64,000 bases of DNA from Koleobacter methoxysyntrophicus (lineage in GTDB: Bacteria > Bacillota > Thermosediminibacteria > Koleobacterales > Koleobacteraceae): assembly GCF_017301615.1 (NCBI RefSeq), contig NZ_CP059066.1, positions 1,471,001 to 1,535,000 of the forward strand, given 5' to 3'. Each line of letters starts with the position of its first letter. Within the stretch, counting starts at the first letter, position 1. The notes under the pieces are model-generated. The model saw only the letters and a program-made list of their open reading frames with translations. It had not been told where the DNA came from and ran no database searches. Below, piece by piece: positions 59,940 to 64,000 of this stretch. Made by a program: the position numbers and the translations under genes.

Positions 59940-60743
59940 GTGAAGCTTAGAATAGATTTTTATACATCCTTACTGTTTTACAGCATTTTAGGCTTTCTTT
60001 TAATCCCTTTTTTAATCCTCTTTTTATGGGCTTTTTCGAAAAACTGGCCCTGGCCGGATCTGCTCCCTCATTCTCTGAGTACGAGGGGATGGGAGTCTAT
60101 TGCCGATATAAAATTTATAAAAGTACTTTTGCACAGTATTTTCCTTTCTATAACGGTCACCTTTCTAGTTCTTGTTATAAGTATCCCCGCAGCAAAAGCC
60201 TTGGCTTTTTATAATTTCAGGGGGAGAAATGTTTTGCAGATGCTGATTCTTGCCCCTATAGTGATTCCACCCATGGCAGTTACCATGGGGATCCACATAA
60301 ATTTCATTAAACTCGGTTTGACCGATACCTTCTGGGGGGTTGTACTTGTTCACCTTATTCCCACCATTCCATATGCAGTAAGGATCCTTGCCCATGTCTT
60401 TGAAGCGGTAGGATGGAATATTGAGGAACAGGCTAGGGTCTTGGGTGCTAAAAACTGGCAGATATTCCTGTATATAACCCTGCCGTTGATAACACCGGGG
60501 CTTTTTTCTGCAGGGGTGTTGTGCTTTATCATATCCTTTAGTCAGTATATACTGACATTTATGATAGGAGGCGGCAGGGTAATGACCATTACTATGGAAC
60601 TTTTCCCTTATGTAGCCAGCGGTGACAGGACCATAGCTTCCGTATACAGCCTGATATTTATATTAACCACACTGACTTTTGCCTTTTTGGTGGATAGATT
60701 CACCAGGGAAAACTATGAGAAAGGCAATCACTTTTATCTTTAG
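59940..60743 (+). CDS. ABC transporter permease (YnjC C-half-like)
   Basis: A 267-residue permease with ~6 helices and EAA loop EEQARVLGAKNWQIFLYITL. GTG 59940 is preferred, because AGGTGA lies five bases upstream; GTG 59931, overlapping the previous stop, is in frame too. It pairs with the permease before it. Confidence 0.9.
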   Translation: MKLRIDFYTSLLFYSILGFLLIPFLILFLWAFSKNWPWPDLLPHSLSTRGWESIADIKFIKVLLHSIFLSITVTFLVLVISIPAAKALAFYNFRGRNVLQMLILAPIVIPPMAVTMGIHINFIKLGLTDTFWGVVLVHLIPTIPYAVRILAHVFEAVGWNIEEQARVLGAKNWQIFLYITLPLITPGLFSAGVLCFIISFSQYILTFMIGGGRVMTITMELFPYVASGDRTIASVYSLIFILTTLTFAFLVDRFTRENYEKGNHFYL

Positions 60744-60755
60744 GGAGAAAGGAAT

Positions 60756-61790
60756 ATGGGGAATATACAGCTGAAAGGTATCGAAAAAAGTTTCGGAACA
60801 AAAAAAGTTCTTGAAAATATCAATCTAGATGTTAAAAACGGGGAAATGCTGGCACTTTTAGGGCCTTCGGGTTGCGGTAAGACAACCCTTCTTAAGGTGA
60901 TAGCAGGTCTTCTGAAGCCTGACAAAGGGGATATCGTATTTGATTGTAAATCAGTAGTCGATATCCCGACAGGAGCAAGGGAAGTCGTAATGGTCTTTCA
61001 AGATTATGTGCTTTTTCCACATCTTAATGTTGCTGAAAATATAGGCTTCGGATTGAGAATGGCCGGGATTCCTAAAAAAGAAAGGAGTAAAAAAGTTAGT
61101 CAACTGCTTGAACTAGTCCAGATGAAGGGCTTTGAAAACCGTTACCCCCGCCAGCTTTCCGGAGGACAAAAACAAAGGGTGGCCTTTGCCCGAGCCCTTG
61201 CCGTTGAACCAAAGGTCCTCCTTCTGGATGAACCTTTTTCCAATCTCGATTATCGCTTAAGGGAAGAGATGCGTGAATTTACCTGTCATTTACAAAGAAA
61301 GATGGGGGTAACCACTATACTGGTTACCCATGATAGGGAAGAAGCTATGATGACTGCAGATCGAATTGCCCTTATGCTTGATGGGCAAATAAAACAGTGT
61401 GATACCCCTGTGAACCTCTATTTTAAACCAAACAGCCCTGAAGTTGCTTCGTTTTTTGGAGAAGCCAACTATATTCAGGGAAGGGTCATAGAGGGTATAT
61501 TCCAGTGTTCCCTCGGTCGGTTTCAAGCCCCTTTAGGGCTGGAAGGCAAAGTTTCAGCCATGATAAGGCCTGAACAAATAGAAATAAGCGACAATGGAGA
61601 GTGGCCCATAAAAGGCAGGATTATAGAAAGGCGTTTTGCGGGTGAAAAACGCTACTACAGGGTGAAGGTTGGTGATTATATCCTTAAAGTAACATCACCG
61701 TCATGGAAAACATTAAAACACGACAGTGTAGGGGTTGTAATAGATTTTAATGAAATCAGCTACTTTAAAGATGTAAAAGGGGGGTCTTAG
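60756..61790 (+). CDS. ABC transporter ATP-binding protein (YnjD-like)
   Basis: A 344-residue ATPase. Walker A is GPSGCGKTT, signature [15 protein letters not shown], Walker B VLLLDEP, and the switch His is in LVTHDREEA. The C-terminal ~100 residues look like a TOBE-type regulatory domain ([10 protein letters not shown]). ATG 60756 follows AGGGAGAAAGG. Its stop overlaps the end of the convergent LysR gene by four bases. Confidence 0.95.
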   Translation: MGNIQLKGIEKSFGTKKVLENINLDVKNGEMLALLGPSGCGKTTLLKVIAGLLKPDKGDIVFDCKSVVDIPTGAREVVMVFQDYVLFPHLNVAENIGFGLRMAGIPKKERSKKVSQLLELVQMKGFENRYPRQLSGGQKQRVAFARALAVEPKVLLLDEPFSNLDYRLREEMREFTCHLQRKMGVTTILVTHDREEAMMTADRIALMLDGQIKQCDTPVNLYFKPNSPEVASFFGEANYIQGRVIEGIFQCSLGRFQAPLGLEGKVSAMIRPEQIEISDNGEWPIKGRIIERRFAGEKRYYRVKVGDYILKVTSPSWKTLKHDSVGVVIDFNEISYFKDVKGGS

Positions 61791-61807
61791 CAGAACCCCC
61801 TTTTATT
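61775..61807. terminator. bidirectional terminator between ABC ATPase and lysR
   Basis: AAAAGGGGG / CCCCCTTTT with a 12-base loop containing both stop codons. T-rich sequence follows in both directions. Confidence 0.85.
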
Positions 61808-62674
61808 TGATTTAATAAAGGAAATGAATTTTTGTTCGTTAGTTGTAAGGGTTTTATCTTTTAAATGGGCTATATAAAAATTGCTTTTAAAGGATAAGCC
61901 CTTAATATTAACGGGTTTTAAAACCCCTGTATGAAGTTCCTTATTTATAGAGAGCCTGGACATAAAAGAAATTCCCTTCCCTGCAATAATACTGGATTTT
62001 ATTGCCTCCATAGAATTTAACTCCCCGATAATATTGAATTCATTTAAATTAGAACCTTCAAGGCTTTTTTCTACAATTTCTCTTATTCCTGACCCTTTTT
62101 CCCTTATAATCAAAGGGAGTTTTTTTAATTCCTCTATTGTTATTTCATCCTTCTTAAATAACTTGGGAGATACCACTGCGAAGATTTCATCGGGAGCCAG
62201 TTTAATCAGTTTTATCTGCTGGTTTATAACTCTACCCTGAATAATCCCGATGTCTATAGAATGGTTGATTAGCCTGTTAATTACTTCTCTTGTATTGCGT
62301 ATTTCAAGGTTTACCTTGATATCGGGGTATTTTTCCCTGAACAAAAAAATGCTGCAGGGAAGGGCATATTCCCCGACACTGCTGCATGACCCTATCATTA
62401 CAGGGCTTCCATTTCCGGAAAGTTTCTTTAGGTCCCTTTGAATATTATTGTTTAAAGCAAGTATAGTTTTTGCATAATCAAAGACGATTTGACCGGCTTC
62501 AGTGAGTTCTACTCCTTTATTGCTCCTTACCAGCAGTTTTGAATCCAGTTCTTTTTCAAGGGCCTGGATCTGCATGCTGAGAGCAGGTTGGGTTAAATGA
62601 AGTTCTTTGGCAGCCTTTGAGATACTGTTGGTTAAGACCGTTAAATAAAAAGCCTTTAAATAATCAAGATTCAA
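61787..62674 (-). CDS. LysR-family transcriptional regulator
   Basis: A 295-residue LysR protein on the minus strand. N-terminal helix-turn-helix: YLKAFYLTVLTNSISKAAKE and LHLTQPALSMQIQALEKELD. The effector domain has MIGSCSSVGEYALP and DIGIIQGRV. The start ATG at 62674 follows GGGGGG. It is convergent to the ABC genes and divergent from the flavoprotein gene, which is the usual place for its target. Effector unknown. Confidence 0.93.
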   Translation of the reverse strand: MNLDYLKAFYLTVLTNSISKAAKELHLTQPALSMQIQALEKELDSKLLVRSNKGVELTEAGQIVFDYAKTILALNNNIQRDLKKLSGNGSPVMIGSCSSVGEYALPCSIFLFREKYPDIKVNLEIRNTREVINRLINHSIDIGIIQGRVINQQIKLIKLAPDEIFAVVSPKLFKKDEITIEELKKLPLIIREKGSGIREIVEKSLEGSNLNEFNIIGELNSMEAIKSSIIAGKGISFMSRLSINKELHTGVLKPVNIKGLSFKSNFYIAHLKDKTLTTNEQKFISFIKSNKRGFC

Positions 62675-62950
62675 TTAAACCCCCCCTACTTCTTTTTGTA
62701 AGACTTCGCCATCGTTAATTAAAATAGATGATTAAAATAGGATTTAAGTGCACGGTTGATTATAAATCTTGAGGGAATCCAAGTTGTAATCGGCCCAGCA
62801 GTATAAGTTAAATAATATAAGGAATTTTTATATAACATAAAGAAGCGTTATTATTTTTTGTGAATAATTGAACTATAATTAAATTATAACACAGGCTTAC
62901 AGAAAATAAAAGAAAGTGAATGTTATAACAATTACTAAAGGGGGTTAGAC
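62675..62950. promoter_or_regulatory. divergent promoter region between lysR and the flavoprotein gene
   Basis: AT-rich, no gene. TATAAT at 62874 and TATAAC at 62885 are possible + strand -10 elements without clear -35 boxes. TTATT, seven bases, AATAA near 62852 has the dyad form of a LysR-type site (weak). Confidence 0.35.
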
Positions 62951-64000
62951 ATGTTAGTTCAGGATCTTAAGAAGGATTTAAAAAAGGATTTAAATGAGAG
63001 AATGGAGGAGATAGCAAGGGATTGTATGGGGGATGCCCCATCATATTGTGTCGCTACATGCCCCCTCCATGTTGATGCCAGGGGCTATATTAAGCATATA
63101 GCTGAGGGCAATTATAAGGAATCTGTAAAATTAATCAGAGAAAAGCTTCCCTTTCCGGCCATTATGGGTAGAATATGTGCTCATCCATGTGAAGAAAAGT
63201 GCAAGAGAAATGAACTAAACCAGCCTATGGCCATAGCTGCTCTTAAGAGATTTGCAGCACAATATGACGAAGAAGCTGATTGGGACCTTACTAAGGAAGA
63301 TGCTACAGGTAAAAAAGTGGCTGTAATCGGTTTAGGCCCTGCCGGCGCACTGGCAGCTTATGACCTGGCTAAAAAAGGCCATGATGTTACAGTTTTTGAA
63401 GCCCTCCCGGTGATGGGAGGTATGTTGAGGGTGGGGATCCCTGCTTACCGCCTTCCCAGAGAAATCATCGATAGGGAGTTTTCTATTCTCGAAAAATTAG
63501 GGGTAAATGTCAGGCTGAATACGCGGGTAGGAACGGATATAACTTTTGAAGACCTTCAGAAGGAATTCGATGCAGTGCTTATTACTGTAGGTTCCCATAA
63601 AAGTGCAATGCTCAATATTCCGGGCAGTGACCTGGCCGGCATCCTTCCGGGAGTGGATTTCTTAAGGGATGCAAGCCTTGGAAACAAAGTAGAATTGGGC
63701 AAAAGGGTAGTGGTTATCGGTGGAGGCAATGTAGCAATAGATGTAGCCAGAACTGCATGGAGGTTGGGGGCTGATGAGGTTGAACTCGTCTGTCTTGAAA
63801 GGGACTATAATGAAATGCCTGCCCACAGCTGGGAGATAGAAGATGCCGAAAAGGAAGGTGTTAAGATAAACTGCGGCTGGGGACCAAAGGAATTTTTAGG
63901 GGACAACGGCAGGGTAAAAGGTGTATCCTTGAAAAAATGCACTGCTGTATTCAATTCAGAGGGGAAATTCAGCCCTGAGTATGATGAAAATACAACCAGA
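62951..64000 (+). CDS. GltD-like Fe-S/FAD NAD(P)H oxidoreductase (runs off right edge)
   Basis: The first 350 codons of a longer gene, open to the window end. ATG 62951 follows AAAGGGGGTTAG. The N-terminal Fe-S domain has CVATCPLHVDARGYI and ICAHPCEEKCKRNELNQP. The FAD site is VAVIGLGPAGALAAYDL, then GGMLRVGIPAYRLP, and a second dinucleotide site VVVIGGGNVAIDVARTA. These match the small subunit of glutamate synthase and related anaerobic NAD(P)H oxidoreductases (NfnB, SudA and hydrogenase or formate dehydrogenase partners). The exact role depends on what follows. Confidence 0.9.
   Translation, partial: MLVQDLKKDLKKDLNERMEEIARDCMGDAPSYCVATCPLHVDARGYIKHIAEGNYKESVKLIREKLPFPAIMGRICAHPCEEKCKRNELNQPMAIAALKRFAAQYDEEADWDLTKEDATGKKVAVIGLGPAGALAAYDLAKKGHDVTVFEALPVMGGMLRVGIPAYRLPREIIDREFSILEKLGVNVRLNTRVGTDITFEDLQKEFDAVLITVGSHKSAMLNIPGSDLAGILPGVDFLRDASLGNKVELGKRVVVIGGGNVAIDVARTAWRLGADEVELVCLERDYNEMPAHSWEIEDAEKEGVKINCGWGPKEFLGDNGRVKGVSLKKCTAVFNSEGKFSPEYDENTTR

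Overview
The window reads as a chromosome segment of a low-GC, endospore-forming, flagellated anaerobe of the Firmicutes (class Clostridia, possibly a Thermosediminibacterales/Thermoanaerobacterales relative; the order is a guess). Support: the B. subtilis-like order atpC-ywmB-murA-spoIID-spoIIQ-spoIIID-mbl-flgF/G-flgG, strong Shine-Dalgarno sites, very frequent TTG/GTG starts, sporulation genes, and Na+-type ATPase signatures. No rRNA, tRNA or CRISPR array was seen. Nearly all genes lie on the + strand.

Layout. (1) 1-6727, catabolic cluster A: FdrA/AllF-like protein (cut by the window edge), a stand-alone microprotein, DUF1116/AllG-like protein, cyclase-family hydrolase, carbamate kinase, nitrilase-family amidase, a decayed second cyclase copy, and a PucR regulator. 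(2) 6742-9662: sigma-54-type promoter with upstream palindromes, two-subunit CoA-transferase and an AtoE-like carrier interrupted by an in-frame TAG. (3) 10011-19885: atpZ, atpI and atpB of an F-type ATPase followed directly by a complete V-type Na+ ATPase set in the Enterococcus hirae order ntpFIKECGABD. (4) 20288-34941, catabolic cluster B: paralogues of all six cluster A gene types, plus an NCS1 nucleobase-type permease, a three-subunit molybdenum hydroxylase, a Fe-S protein and a second PucR regulator. (5) 35269-36792: ATP-dependent PEP carboxykinase. (6) 36986-43235: the rest of the F-ATPase, with a duplicated-hairpin c subunit, a normal c subunit, b, delta, alpha, gamma, beta and a very short epsilon. 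(7) 43354-51072: cell wall, sporulation and flagellar rod genes. (8) 51127-52950: an apparently intact IS200/IS605 element with tnpA, tnpB and a putative omega RNA. (9) 53070-56166: secreted NAGPA-domain protein, fabZ, a VTT-family membrane protein, a TnpB relic and a CDP-alcohol phosphatidyltransferase. (10) 56315-61790: YeeE/YedE-like protein, TusA-like protein, a second YeeE/YedE-like protein and a YnjBCD-like ABC importer. (11) 61787-62674 (-): LysR regulator; then from 62951 to the right edge a GltD-like Fe-S/flavin oxidoreductase.

How the parts may work together. FdrA and DUF1116 proteins are relatives of the E. coli oxamate carbamoyltransferase subunits AllF and AllG, which release carbamoyl phosphate from oxalurate; carbamate kinase converts carbamoyl phosphate to ATP. 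The constant set 'cyclase hydrolase + FdrA + microprotein + DUF1116 + nitrilase + carbamate kinase' therefore looks like an ATP-yielding ureide pathway: ring opening, phosphorolysis of the ureido group, then deamidation of the remaining amide. In cluster B the permease and molybdenum hydroxylase suggest that an N-heterocycle is imported and hydroxylated first. One chemically consistent but unproven version is uracil to barbiturate to ureidomalonate, then malonamate plus carbamoyl phosphate, then malonate. The substrate is not visible in the sequence.

The best candidates for something undescribed are the twin ureide clusters with their conserved microproteins, and the split F-ATPase whose a subunit sits with a V-ATPase about 25.7 kb from its hybrid c-ring genes.
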